Below are positions 8,102-16,268 of a DNA stretch of 64,000 bases, piece after piece. Each line of letters begins with the position of its first letter. Position 1 is the stretch's first letter. Source of the DNA: JAFGKK01 sp964521085 (GTDB taxonomy: Bacteria > Chloroflexota > Anaerolineae > Anaerolineales > RBG-16-64-43); contig CAZFPL010000009.1 of the NCBI GenBank assembly GCA_964521085.1, forward strand, positions 31,422 to 95,421, written 5' to 3'. The translations under genes were made by a program, and so were the position numbers. A model generated the notes under the pieces. It was given only the letters and a program-made list of their open reading frames with translations. It made no database searches and was not told where the DNA came from.

Positions 8102-9544
8102 CTATTGGATTTTCCAGGTCGTCCCTTCCTTCCCGTCCTCCAAGATTACGCCGATGGCAGCCAGCCGGTCGCGGATCGCATCGGACAGCGGCCAGTCCTT
8201 GCGTGTGCGGGCCTCGTTGCGGAGCGTCACCAGCAATTGGATCAGGGAGGATTCCCGAGCACGGGATCCGGCATCGCCTTTCGGCAGCAGCCCGAGGACG
8301 TCCCCGGCCAACTCGCGGTACAACGCGGCGAAGATTTCCAAATCCTTGTGCCCCGGCCCTTTTTCCGACCCCAGGCCGGTGTTGACCTCGCGGGTGAAAT
8401 CGAACAGCGCCGCGATGGCCGCCGGCGCGTTGAAATCCTCTTCCATCGCCCGGGTGAACCGGCGGCGGATGTCCCCCGTTAAATCGGATGCCGCTGAGCT
8501 TTGCGGGGAGCCTTGCGCTTCCGGCACCGCCAGCCGCTGGAGCAAAACCGGATAGGGACCGACCAGGCGTTCCCATCCGCGGATCGCCCCTTGCATCGCC
8601 TCCTCCGAATAATCCACCGGGCTGCGGTAATTGCCGGAGAGAATGAAGAAGCGGATCGCTTCCGCCCGATACTTCGCCAGCGCGTCGCGCAGCGATACGA
8701 AATTATTCAGGCTCTTGCTCATCTTCACGCCCCCGACGGTCAACGATCCGGTGAGCAGCCAGTAGCGCGCGAAGGGTTTTCCGGTCGCGGCTTCCGCCTG
8801 GGCGATTTCGCATTCGTTGTGGGGGAAGATATTGTCCACACCCCCGCCGTGGATGTCGAATGTTTCGCCGAGGTATTTCGTGCTCATCGCGGAGCATTCG
8901 AGGTGCCAGCCCGGAAAGCCCCAGCCCCAGGGGGAAAGCCAGCGCAGGATATGCTCCGGCTCCGCCTTTTTCCACAGCGCGAAGTCCTCTGGATTCTTCT
9001 TCTCTTCGCGGACTTCCACGCGCGCGCCCTCTTCCTGTTCCTCCAGCCGGCGGCCGGATAATTTTCCATACCCCGGAAATGACCGGACGTCGAAATACAC
9101 CGATCCGTCGTGTTCGTATGCATGCCCCATTTCCAGAAGCCGTTTGATCCATTCGATCTGTTCCGGAATGTGCGCGGATGCGCGGGGGGAAATATCCGGC
9201 CGAAGCACTCCCAGGGCGTCCATGCCCTCGAAATATTCCCGGGTATAGCGCTCGACGAGTTCCATCGGCTCCACGCGTTCGCGCGCGGCGCCTTTGAGGA
9301 TCCGGTCTTCTCCGCTGTCGAGCAGATGCCCCACGTCGGTGATGTTCTGCACGTAGCGGACTTGATATCCTGCGTAGCGAAGGTATCGGACGATCACATC
9401 GAACGCGACGTAGGTCTTGGCATGACCGATGTGCGTGCTGGCGTACACCGTCGGCCCGCAGACATAAATATGGACCCGGCCTTCGGTGACGGGGTGGAAG
9501 GGTTCGAGTTTGCGAACCAGGCTGTTGTACACGACCAAGGTCAT
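8102..9544 (-). CDS. cysS: Cysteinyl-tRNA synthetase
   Basis: 480 residues, normal for class I CysRS, which charges tRNA-Cys in the cytoplasm. The HIGH motif is in ASTHIGHAKTY near residue 38, after the VCGPTVY block with the first zinc-ligand cysteine; the other zinc ligands lie in WHLECSAMS and the HxxxE segment HNECE. The KMSKS motif is VKMSKSLNN. Its start is 24 bases after the stop of the PIN/TRAM gene, and rlmB follows, so yacL-cysS-rlmB probably form one transcript. Confidence 0.96.
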   Translation of the reverse strand: MTLVVYNSLVRKLEPFHPVTEGRVHIYVCGPTVYASTHIGHAKTYVAFDVIVRYLRYAGYQVRYVQNITDVGHLLDSGEDRILKGAARERVEPMELVERYTREYFEGMDALGVLRPDISPRASAHIPEQIEWIKRLLEMGHAYEHDGSVYFDVRSFPGYGKLSGRRLEEQEEGARVEVREEKKNPEDFALWKKAEPEHILRWLSPWGWGFPGWHLECSAMSTKYLGETFDIHGGGVDNIFPHNECEIAQAEAATGKPFARYWLLTGSLTVGGVKMSKSLNNFVSLRDALAKYRAEAIRFFILSGNYRSPVDYSEEAMQGAIRGWERLVGPYPVLLQRLAVPEAQGSPQSSAASDLTGDIRRRFTRAMEEDFNAPAAIAALFDFTREVNTGLGSEKGPGHKDLEIFAALYRELAGDVLGLLPKGDAGSRARESSLIQLLVTLRNEARTRKDWPLSDAIRDRLAAIGVILEDGKEGTTWKIQ

Positions 9545-9567
9545 GGTTTTATCCTATAGGGGAAACG

Positions 9568-10638
9568 TCAATGCGAATTGCCCTGCACGGGATTCGCCCC
9601 GCTGTCGATCCGGGCGAAGATCATGCGCCCCGCGGAGGTTTGAAGCACTTTGGTTACGATCACCGATACCGTCCGGTCAATATATTTCCGGCCCTCATCC
9701 ACCACCACCATTGTCCCGTCCTCCAGATACCCCACCCCCTGCCCCGGTTCCTTGCCTTCCTGTATCAAATATACCGGAAGGGATTCCCCGGGGAGGAAGA
9801 TCACCCGGATCGAATTGGCGAGATCGTTCAAGTTGAGAACGATCACGCCTTGCAGTTCGGCTACGCGGTTCAAATTATAGTCGTTGGTCAGAATCGGGCA
9901 ATGAAGCTGCTTGGCCAAAACAATTAATTTTTCGTCGGTGTTGTGGACCTCTTCCACGTCCAGATCCGTAATCCGAAGCGGGGTCCGGGTATCTTTCCGC
10001 AGACGGTTGAGAACCTCCAACCCCCGCCGACCGCGTTGATGCCGGATCGGCTCGGAAGAATCAGCGATGTATTGAAGCTCGTTCAGGACGAAGCGCGGTA
10101 CCAACATGGTGGATTGCAGGAAACCGGTCGCCGCCACGTCCGCAATCCGCCCGTCGATGATAACGCTGGTGTCCAGCAGGATGGTCCGTTCTTCGGGGAC
10201 CGGAGCCGGAGGAGCCCCGGCAAGCCTGGCGCCGAAGACCGAGAACAAATCGTCCCGGCGCATCACGAACAATGTCACACCCAAATAGCAGAAAAAAATC
10301 GCGCCTATGAAGGGAAGGAAATTCCCGAACGGCGCGGGCAACAGCGAAAGGGGAAGCGAGGCCAGGGCGCCGACGATCAACCCGACGACCAGGCCGATCA
10401 TGGCGGCCGAAAGCGTCGTGGACGGCATCAGGGAAAGGCTTCGCCGCAACGCCCGCAGCGGCCGGGTGGTCACATAGGGAGTGAGGATCAGTCCGGTCAG
10501 GGCGCCCAGGGAGGCAAACAGCGACGCCCATTGCTCGCGGGGCACGTCGGCGAGATCGGCCAGCCGAATTCCCAGGAATCCGCCGACGACGATAAGGATC
10601 ATCATTCCGAATATGCGTAAGAAAAATTCTATGCTCAT
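9568..10638 (-). CDS. PIN/TRAM domain membrane protein (YacL-like)
   Basis: 356 residues from the ATG at 10638; a longer frame to 10698 would run through a terminator hairpin and is rejected. Four membrane segments occupy residues 1-130. A PIN nuclease domain follows (ILLDTSVIIDGRIADV with its first acidic residues, then LTNDYNLNRVAELQGV), then a C-terminal TRAM domain (GQGVGYLEDGTMVVVDEGRKYI). This is the architecture of Bacillus YacL, a putative membrane-bound RNase whose role is poorly known. It heads the cysS-rlmB run and is preceded by a leader with its own promoter and terminator. Confidence 0.85.
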   Translation of the reverse strand: MSIEFFLRIFGMMILIVVGGFLGIRLADLADVPREQWASLFASLGALTGLILTPYVTTRPLRALRRSLSLMPSTTLSAAMIGLVVGLIVGALASLPLSLLPAPFGNFLPFIGAIFFCYLGVTLFVMRRDDLFSVFGARLAGAPPAPVPEERTILLDTSVIIDGRIADVAATGFLQSTMLVPRFVLNELQYIADSSEPIRHQRGRRGLEVLNRLRKDTRTPLRITDLDVEEVHNTDEKLIVLAKQLHCPILTNDYNLNRVAELQGVIVLNLNDLANSIRVIFLPGESLPVYLIQEGKEPGQGVGYLEDGTMVVVDEGRKYIDRTVSVIVTKVLQTSAGRMIFARIDSGANPVQGNSH

Positions 10639-10645
10639 CGAATGC

Positions 10646-10686
10646 CCTGAAAAAGAAAAGGCGAAAGCAGATGGCCGCTTTCGCCT
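10646..10686 (-). terminator. Intrinsic terminator in the yacL leader
   Basis: On the minus strand GGCGAAAGC, a spacer, then GCTTTCGCC forms a nine-pair stem with a nine-base loop and is followed by TTTTCTTTTT. It ends ten bases before the yacL start codon and lies downstream of a strong promoter, so it would cut transcription before the gene unless relieved. On the plus strand there is no T-run after the stem. Confidence 0.75.
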
Positions 10687-10698
10687 AGCAAACAACAT

Positions 10699-10786
10699 TT
10701 CCCTGAAAGAACCATACCAGGGAAAATCAAGCCGGCTAAGTTCGAAAAATGCGCGATAAGGCCAACTGCAATAAATGGAAAATGAT
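10699..10786 (-). ncRNA. Leader RNA upstream of the yacL terminator (attenuator candidate)
   Basis: From the predicted transcription start near 10786 the leader holds a stem-loop TTTCCCTG/CAGGGAAA just before the terminator hairpin. I find no T-box (TGGNACCGCG) and no known riboswitch motif, and no convincing leader peptide. It could be a protein- or metabolite-controlled attenuator, or a small RNA ending at the terminator. Confidence 0.4.
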
Positions 10787-10792
10787 ACCTAG

Positions 10793-10821
10793 ATAATAGC
10801 ACGCCGGGATGGCAAAGTCAA
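10793..10821 (-). promoter_or_regulatory. Sigma-70-type promoter for the yacL-cysS-rlmB run
   Basis: On the minus strand TTGACT, a 17-base spacer and TATTAT. This is near consensus for both boxes and the spacing is ideal. It is divergent from the promoter of the plus-strand serine hydrolase gene. Confidence 0.75.
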
Positions 10822-10899
10822 AGCACGGGATTCAAAGCATTCTTCCGCAAAAAAACCTCGGGAAACGGTCCGCATCCGCTTTTCGCCCAAGGGCTTTGG

Positions 10900-10905
10900 T
10901 ATACT
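10900..10905 (+). promoter_or_regulatory. -10 box (extended) of the serine hydrolase gene
   Basis: TTGGTATACT: an extended TGG followed by TATACT, 25 bases before the chosen start codon. The -35 is weak. Confidence 0.5.
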
Positions 10906-10930
10906 CCATACGCTTCCGTGGGAGGTGGCA

Positions 10931-12406
10931 TTGCGGTCATCAGGTATGCTGTTCCGGTGGTTTTCGATAGCGACCATACTGGCAACCGCCGCATTGGTCC
11001 TCTTCGAGTTGGTCAGTTACAGCCGGGCTCAGACGCGTATCCCCCGCGGGATAACGATCGCGGGATTATCGCTCGGCGGAATGACCTCCCAGGAGGCCAT
11101 GCAGATGCTGCTGCAGGTCTACAGCCAGCCGGTCGAAGTGCATTACAACGAAAGTATCTTTTACCTGCTGCCCTCCCAATTCGGATTCACCCTCGATACC
11201 GCCAGCATGCTGGCGGCGGTGGATGCCTACCAGACCCAGCTGCCTTCCTGGGAAGGTTTTTGGTCCTTCCTTTGGAATTCCCCGGTCGAGGAGCATTCGA
11301 TTCCCATTAAGGCGGAATACTCCCGGACACAGCTGCAAACCATGATGGCGGATATCGCCGCGCGCTATGACCTGCCCCCCGTTCCTCCGCAGCCGGAGCC
11401 TGGCAAGCCGTTCTTCAAAGCCGGTACGCCGGGGACTGTGCTGGACCAGGAACACGCGGCCGAACTCATCGTCAAGGCGCTTTTCTCACCGAACCACCGC
11501 AGCGTCAATCTGCCGATCATCTCCAACCAGCGGAGCCTCCCGTCCATCGAGTCGCTGGACACTTTGATCAAGCAGCTGGCCGCCGTCGACAATTATTACG
11601 GGCTGCTGGACGTATATATGGTCAATCTCCAGACCGGGCAGGATTTACACCTCATCCACGCCAACGGGGAAGACTACCCTACGGATCCCGATGTGGCCTT
11701 TACCGCAGTCAGCACGATTAAAATCCCGATCCTGCTGGCCACCTTCGTCCATCGGAATCTGCCGCTTGACGCGGAAACGGAGAAATGGCTGAAGGATATG
11801 CTTGGGATTCAGTCCGGGAACGATCCCGCCGACTGGCTTATGCAAAGCCTGGATCCGGCGCAAGGCCCCCTGGTGGTGACTCAATCCATGGCCGACTTGG
11901 GTCTTGTGAACACCTTTATCGCGGGGTATTTCAAGCCGGGTTCCAAATTGATCAAGCAGATCCAGACACCTGCAAACCAACGGAAGGACATCCAGACGGA
12001 TCTGGACCCCTACAATCAGACAACCCCCGTGGATTTGGGTCTTCTGATGCAGGACATCTATCAATGTTCCCTGGGCGGCGGGACTCTGCTCCTGAAATTC
12101 AAGGATCAGATCACCCCCGAGGAATGCACCGTCATGCTGGATTTGCTGTCGCAGGATACGATCGGGGTGTTCATCCAGGGGGGCGTTCCCGAAGGGACCA
12201 AAGTGATCCACAAACACGGCTGGGATCCCGGCATTTTCCATACCTACGGCGACGCGGCCATCGTCTACACTCCCGGGGGGAATTATGTTCTGTCCATTTT
12301 CCTCTGGCAGGCTGACTGGCTGCTGTGGGATATCGGTTCCAAGACCATCTCGGACGTTTCGAAGGCTGTCTACAACTACTTTAACCCCCCCACAAGCACG
12401 CTCTAA
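10931..12406 (+). CDS. Membrane-anchored PG_binding_4 / beta-lactamase-like serine hydrolase
   Basis: 491 residues from the TTG at 10931, chosen because GGAGG ends five bases before it; GTG at 10925 overlaps that site and ATG at 10946 is too far. One N-terminal membrane anchor (about 8-30) is followed by a PG_binding_4-like domain (GITIAGLSLGGMTSQEA) and a class A beta-lactamase/transpeptidase-like domain. The SxxK motif is STIK near residue 261, an SGN element is near 298 and KHG near 430 stands for the usual KTG. Such proteins act on the outer face of the membrane, probably on cell-wall peptides. Peptidase, beta-lactamase or inactive binding protein cannot be told apart by eye. Confidence 0.72.
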   Translation: MRSSGMLFRWFSIATILATAALVLFELVSYSRAQTRIPRGITIAGLSLGGMTSQEAMQMLLQVYSQPVEVHYNESIFYLLPSQFGFTLDTASMLAAVDAYQTQLPSWEGFWSFLWNSPVEEHSIPIKAEYSRTQLQTMMADIAARYDLPPVPPQPEPGKPFFKAGTPGTVLDQEHAAELIVKALFSPNHRSVNLPIISNQRSLPSIESLDTLIKQLAAVDNYYGLLDVYMVNLQTGQDLHLIHANGEDYPTDPDVAFTAVSTIKIPILLATFVHRNLPLDAETEKWLKDMLGIQSGNDPADWLMQSLDPAQGPLVVTQSMADLGLVNTFIAGYFKPGSKLIKQIQTPANQRKDIQTDLDPYNQTTPVDLGLLMQDIYQCSLGGGTLLLKFKDQITPEECTVMLDLLSQDTIGVFIQGGVPEGTKVIHKHGWDPGIFHTYGDAAIVYTPGGNYVLSIFLWQADWLLWDIGSKTISDVSKAVYNYFNPPTSTL

Positions 12407-12475
12407 TCTGCATCCCGCCCGAAAGCAGGAAAGCCCGGGATCCAGCCGTTCTGTTCCCGCGTCTCTTTACTCCCA

Positions 12476-12491
12476 TGTTCCACGTGAAACA
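12476..12491. other. parS: parS centromere site (ParB/Spo0J binding)
   Basis: TGTTCCACGTGAAACA is an exact match to the 16-base parS consensus TGTTNCACGTGAAACA. It lies in the 194-base gap between two plus-strand genes, not in a coding frame, and about 17 kb from the dnaA-side origin, where parS sites cluster in most bacteria. parA and parB are not in the window. I noticed no second perfect copy. Confidence 0.85.
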
Positions 12492-12600
12492 ACCGGGGGT
12501 CAGGAACCTCCAAGGGTGGATCTGCCTCATCTGCATGAATAAGGAATAAGGTAAAATCCTCTCCGCGTTTTCCATTGCGTCCGGCTTTCGAGAAAAGGTC

Positions 12601-13503
12601 ATGAACCAACGTCCGATCTGCGATTACGAAAATTCCGACTATCAAAAAACCTTCTGGGATGCCGGAACCCGCAGGTACGAGGATCTGTGTGAAGCGCGGG
12701 CTCTTTCCCGGCTGATGCCCAGGCGGGGGCGTTTGCTTCTGGAACTGGGCGCCGGGGCGGGCCGCAATACACTCCGGTATTCCGGCTTTGACAGGATCGT
12801 TCTCCTGGATTACTCCCGGACCCAGCTTCAGCAGGCGCGGGAAAGGCTTGGCGATTCCGGGCGTTTCCTCTTCGTGGCGGCCGATATTTACAATATCCCC
12901 CTCGTATCCGGTTTGTTCGACGCCGCCACCATGATCCGGACCCTTCATCATCTATCCGATCCGCCCGCGGCGCTTCTCGAAGTCCGCCGCGTGCTGCAAC
13001 CGGCCTCCACCTTCCTTCTGGAATATGCCAACAAGCAAAACCTTAAGGCCATCCTCCGGTTTTTCCTGCGCCGCCAAGCCTGGAGTCCGTTCTCCTCCGA
13101 CTCCGTGGAATACCTGCCTTTGAATTTTGATTTTCATCCGGCATCGGTCCGAGGATGGCTTGAGAAAAGCGGATTCGGGATCATCACCCAGGCGACCGTA
13201 TCCCATTTTCGAATTGCCCTTCTGAAGAGAATCATCCCCGCCCGGCTGCTTTCCTACCTGGATTTCCTCCTCGGTTACACGGGCAACCTTTGGCAGCTTT
13301 CTCCCAGCGTGTTTGTCCTTGCGCAGGCGGATTCGACCGGACCGGCAGCGCCGACCGGTTTTTTCCAATGTCCGGAATGCGGGAATTCGGACCTCCGGGA
13401 GGAAAAGCATCCGTCCGGGTCATCCCTGAATTGTCTGAAGTGCCAAAAGCGTTTTTTGGTACGGAACGGTATTTACGACTTTAAAGAGCCACTGTCTTTA
13501 TAG
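12601..13503 (+). CDS. Class I SAM-dependent methyltransferase with C-terminal zinc ribbon
   Basis: 300 residues. A Rossmann methyltransferase domain occupies about 25-240: motif I LLELGAGAGRNTLRY, the acidic end of strand 2 in IVLLDYS, VAADIYNIPL, then MIRTLHHLSDPPAALLEVRRVLQP. The last 50 residues hold a Trm112-like zinc ribbon, CPECGNSD and CLKCQKRF. The substrate is unknown; similar fused proteins act on small molecules or quinone-like lipids. Its 3' end overlaps the convergent glycosyltransferase gene by 31 bases. A TAAAAT-type -10 lies about 45 bases upstream. Confidence 0.75.
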   Translation: MNQRPICDYENSDYQKTFWDAGTRRYEDLCEARALSRLMPRRGRLLLELGAGAGRNTLRYSGFDRIVLLDYSRTQLQQARERLGDSGRFLFVAADIYNIPLVSGLFDAATMIRTLHHLSDPPAALLEVRRVLQPASTFLLEYANKQNLKAILRFFLRRQAWSPFSSDSVEYLPLNFDFHPASVRGWLEKSGFGIITQATVSHFRIALLKRIIPARLLSYLDFLLGYTGNLWQLSPSVFVLAQADSTGPAAPTGFFQCPECGNSDLREEKHPSGSSLNCLKCQKRFLVRNGIYDFKEPLSL

Positions 13504-14630
13504 GGCAGCCATTTCCAAATCAGATCGGCGATATCCTCCGCCGCCCGTGGCCGGGCAATCCGCTTGCAGGCGACCGCCGCGCTTTCCCGAAGCTTTGGAT
13601 TTGCAATCCACCGCCGGACCGCCCTTGCCGTGCGTTCCGTGCCGGGAGCCCAGCGGCCGGCTCCCTCTTCCACGACATAACGGACATTCCCATCCTCCTG
13701 ACCCGGGATCCGGCTGTTCATGACGATGGGCAATCCGCAGACAAGCGCTTCGCTGATCGTTCCGGGCCCGGCTTTGGTGACCAGGATATCCGCGGCGTTC
13801 ATGAAATCGGGCATATTATTCACAAAGCCGAAAATGAAGGTCGGGACGGTCCATTCCGCCTTTTCCATCCGCTGCTTCAACTTCTCATTCCGCCCGGTGA
13901 TCACAACCAAAGCGCATTCCGGGGCGGTGTACATGATATTGCGCGCCGTATCGAACAGCGGCCCCATGCCCTCTGCCCCGCCGACCATCAGGACAATCGG
14001 ACGATCGAGTGGCCAACCCAGTTTGGTCCGTATTTCTGTCTTTTCGCTTTCGTTGATGAATTTCTTGCTGATCGGCAGCCCGAAAAGTTTTATTTGTTCG
14101 GGTTTCAGACCGTTGAGAATCGCTCTCCGGCGCACTTCTTCCGTAGGAACGACGCACACATCCACCCGTCGGTGGAACCAATAATTCGGCGCCGTGATCA
14201 AATCGGTCACCGCCGTGATAAACGGGGGACGGTGTTTGCCGAGAGCGCGCAAGACGGGGGCGTTGAACAGCGGATGCACGCAGAACACCAGATCCATCGG
14301 ATGCTCTCGGACCAGCTGCTTGGCGGCAGGCCGGATCCACGGCCAGAGTGAATCCATCATGAAGACGGCCCGGCGCCGGCCGTCCACCATGCGGTACCCC
14401 AGCCCCCACAGGTTCGGGACCTTCACCATCGTCGGATACAGTTCCGGTGCCTTGCTCAGGGGATACGGGGCATAGGCCTTGAACACGTCGACCATATCCA
14501 AAACGAATTCCCCGGAATGCTTTTCCTCCAATACCTCGATCACCGCCTGGGCGGCGCTCCGGTGCCCGCCACCGGTATCAGAGAAGAGGACGAGGATCCT
14601 AGGTTTCTTAACCAGGGGGTGGAGTGTCAT
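13473..14630 (-). CDS. MGDG-synthase/MurG-like glycosyltransferase (GT28 type)
   Basis: 385 residues. The N-terminal MGDG-synthase domain is plain: ILVLFSDTGGGHRSAAQAV, then the VFCVHPLFNAPVL and ITAVTDLITAPNYWFH blocks. The C-terminal GT-B half carries the nucleotide-sugar site: GGAEGMGPL, then ILVTKAGPGTISEALVCGLPIV and PGQEDGN. Enzymes of this type transfer a sugar from a UDP-sugar to diacylglycerol at the membrane, making glycolipids. The sugar and the number of additions are not clear. It is preceded by, and overlaps by 23 bases, a DUF951 gene on the same strand. Confidence 0.85.
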   Translation of the reverse strand: MTLHPLVKKPRILVLFSDTGGGHRSAAQAVIEVLEEKHSGEFVLDMVDVFKAYAPYPLSKAPELYPTMVKVPNLWGLGYRMVDGRRRAVFMMDSLWPWIRPAAKQLVREHPMDLVFCVHPLFNAPVLRALGKHRPPFITAVTDLITAPNYWFHRRVDVCVVPTEEVRRRAILNGLKPEQIKLFGLPISKKFINESEKTEIRTKLGWPLDRPIVLMVGGAEGMGPLFDTARNIMYTAPECALVVITGRNEKLKQRMEKAEWTVPTFIFGFVNNMPDFMNAADILVTKAGPGTISEALVCGLPIVMNSRIPGQEDGNVRYVVEEGAGRWAPGTERTARAVRRWIANPKLRESAAVACKRIARPRAAEDIADLIWKWLPYKDSGSLKS

Positions 14631-14820
14631 TCAATCCTCGATGCAGGATGGTCTTAATCCGTTTCGCGAGATCGCGGCGTTCCAAGAGAATCCGGTGCCC
14701 GCATCCCTGGCATTGAATGCCGATATCCGCGCCCAGGCGGACGACCTCCCACTCCTTGCTCCCGCAGGGATGCGGTTTTCGCAATTGTACGACATCGCCC
14801 AAGGATAGATCGGCAAGCAT
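14608..14820 (-). CDS. DUF951 small zinc-ribbon-like protein
   Basis: 70 residues from the ATG at 14820. The sequence matches the DUF951 pattern closely: LSLGDVVQLRKPHPCGS, EWEVVRLGADIGIQC and GCGHRILLERRDLAKRIKKI-like end. The CG..C..CGH cysteines could bind zinc. In Firmicutes the gene sits near the origin with parB/noc, rpsF or ychF; here it is near parS. The frame stays open upstream across pdxS on the other strand, but only this end looks like a protein. Function unknown. Confidence 0.85.
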   Translation of the reverse strand: MLADLSLGDVVQLRKPHPCGSKEWEVVRLGADIGIQCQGCGHRILLERRDLAKRIKTILHRGLNDTPPPG

Positions 14821-14868
14821 GCTTTCATTATAACCACACCCCTGACGGATTGATGCAGGCCTGCATGG

Positions 14869-14874
14869 TAGAAT
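14869..14874 (+). promoter_or_regulatory. Extended -10 box of the pdxS operon
   Basis: ATGGTAGAAT, with TGG before TAGAAT, 30 bases before the pdxS ATG. The gene also has a GGAGGTG ribosome binding site. The -35 region is poor. Confidence 0.5.
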
Positions 14875-14904
14875 ATTAACGCAGTTTTGTGTTGGAGGTG
14901 CAAC

Positions 14905-15798
14905 ATGGATAACCAAAAAATCACAGGATCCTTCACTGTCAAGAAGGGATTGGCCCAAATGCTGAAAGGCGGTGTGATCATGGATGTGGTCACTCCCGAG
15001 CATGCCAAAATCGCCGAAGCCGCCGGCGCCTGCTCGGTCATGGCGCTGGAACGGGTTCCTGCGGATATCCGTGCCAACGGCGGCGTCGCCCGGATGAGCG
15101 ATCCGGGATTGATACAGCAAATCATGGAATCGGTTTCGATCCCGGTCATGGCCAAGTGCCGGATCGGTCACTTCGTGGAAGCGCAGGTGCTGGAAGCGAT
15201 CGGCGTCGATTACATCGACGAGTCCGAAGTGCTCACCCCGGCGGACGAGGAGCATCACATTTACAAGCACGATTTTAAAATTCCGTTTGTCTGCGGCTGC
15301 CGGAATCTGGGGGAAGCCTTGCGTCGCATCGGGGAAGGCGCGGCGATGATCCGGACCAAGGGCGAAGCCGGAACCGGCGATATCGTCGAGGCGGTCCGTC
15401 ATGCCCGCGCCGTGTGGGGTGAGATCCGCCATCTGCAGAACCTTCCGGAAGAAGAGCTGATGGCGTTCGCCAAATCCATCGGCGCTCCGTACGAGCTGGT
15501 GAAGGAAACCAAGGAGCTTGGCCGATTGCCGGTCGTGAATTTCGCGGCGGGCGGCGTGGCCACTCCCGCGGACGCCGCGCTGATGATGCAGCTGGGCATG
15601 GACGGTGTGTTCGTGGGGTCCGGAATTTTTAAATCCGGTGATCCGGCCAAACGCGCCGCGGCGATCGTCAAGGCGGTCACGCATTTCCGCGATGCGAAGA
15701 TCATCGCCGAAGTCAGCCGCGATCTCGGCGAACCGATGGTCGGACGGCAGATCTCCGCCATTCCCAAAGAGGAACTCATCGCCGGCCGGGGTTGGTAG
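14905..15798 (+). CDS. pdxS: Pyridoxal 5'-phosphate synthase, synthase subunit
   Basis: 297 residues from the ATG at 14905, placed six bases after GGAGGTG; the in-frame ATG at 14887 precedes that site and is rejected. PdxS (Pdx1/SnzA) builds PLP from ribose 5-phosphate, glyceraldehyde 3-phosphate and ammonia. The core is intact: KGGVIMDVVTPEHAKIAE with the active-site lysine and aspartate, CSVMALERVPADIRANGGVARMSDP, IRTKGEAGTGDIVEAVRH with the second lysine, and the C-terminal AGGVATPADAALMMQLG...VGSGIFKS phosphate site. It heads an operon with a GNAT gene and pdxT. Confidence 0.97.
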   Translation: MDNQKITGSFTVKKGLAQMLKGGVIMDVVTPEHAKIAEAAGACSVMALERVPADIRANGGVARMSDPGLIQQIMESVSIPVMAKCRIGHFVEAQVLEAIGVDYIDESEVLTPADEEHHIYKHDFKIPFVCGCRNLGEALRRIGEGAAMIRTKGEAGTGDIVEAVRHARAVWGEIRHLQNLPEEELMAFAKSIGAPYELVKETKELGRLPVVNFAAGGVATPADAALMMQLGMDGVFVGSGIFKSGDPAKRAAAIVKAVTHFRDAKIIAEVSRDLGEPMVGRQISAIPKEELIAGRGW

Positions 15799-16265
15799 TG
15801 GCCCCCTCCGTTCACATCCGCCGGGGAACACCCGCCGATATTCACGCGATCATCCATCACCGCCTGGGAATGTTTTCCGAGATGGAAATCGGCGATCCGT
15901 CCGAGTATGAAGCATATGCGTCCGAGTTCAGGGAATTCGTTTCGCAGGAGATGTCCTCGGGCATGTTCCGTTCGTGGCTTGCCGAAACCGAAACGGGTGA
16001 AATCGTGGCCGGGGGTGCGATCATGATCGTACCCTGGCCGGCCAATCCGAAGGACCGCAAACAACAGCGGGCGTTCCTCCTCAACGTTTTCACCGAACCC
16101 GGTTTTCGCCGCCAGGGGATCGCCCGATCCCTGGTGCAGGCCATGGTCGATTGGTGCCGTGGGCAGGGATTCGGCTCGGTCTTTCTCCATGCCAGTGAAG
16201 CCGGCCGCCCGCTTTACCAATCGATGGGTTTTAAAACAACATCAGAATTGCGGTTTGATTTCTAA
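15798..16265 (+). CDS. GNAT-family N-acetyltransferase
   Basis: 155 residues from the GTG at 15798, which shares a base with the pdxS stop (TAGTG). Acetyl-CoA-dependent acyltransferase fold: the binding motif A is VFTEPGFRRQGIARSLVQAMVDW with R-R-Q-G-I-A for the pyrophosphate, followed by VFLHASEAGRPLYQSMGF, the usual C-terminal strand and helix. It lies between pdxS and pdxT, which are usually adjacent, and three bases separate it from pdxT. The acceptor is unknown. A role in vitamin B6 metabolism is suggested only by position. Confidence 0.85.
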   Translation: MAPSVHIRRGTPADIHAIIHHRLGMFSEMEIGDPSEYEAYASEFREFVSQEMSSGMFRSWLAETETGEIVAGGAIMIVPWPANPKDRKQQRAFLLNVFTEPGFRRQGIARSLVQAMVDWCRGQGFGSVFLHASEAGRPLYQSMGFKTTSELRFDF

Positions 16266-16268
16266 TCC

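Noticed and set aside
10639..10800. T-box in the yacL-cysS leader
   Set aside because: The TGGNACCGCG T-box and the AGTA stem I features are not present.
14821..15831. Upstream part of the 407-codon minus frame that ends in DUF951
   Set aside because: Only the last 70 codons look like protein; the rest is antisense to pdxS.
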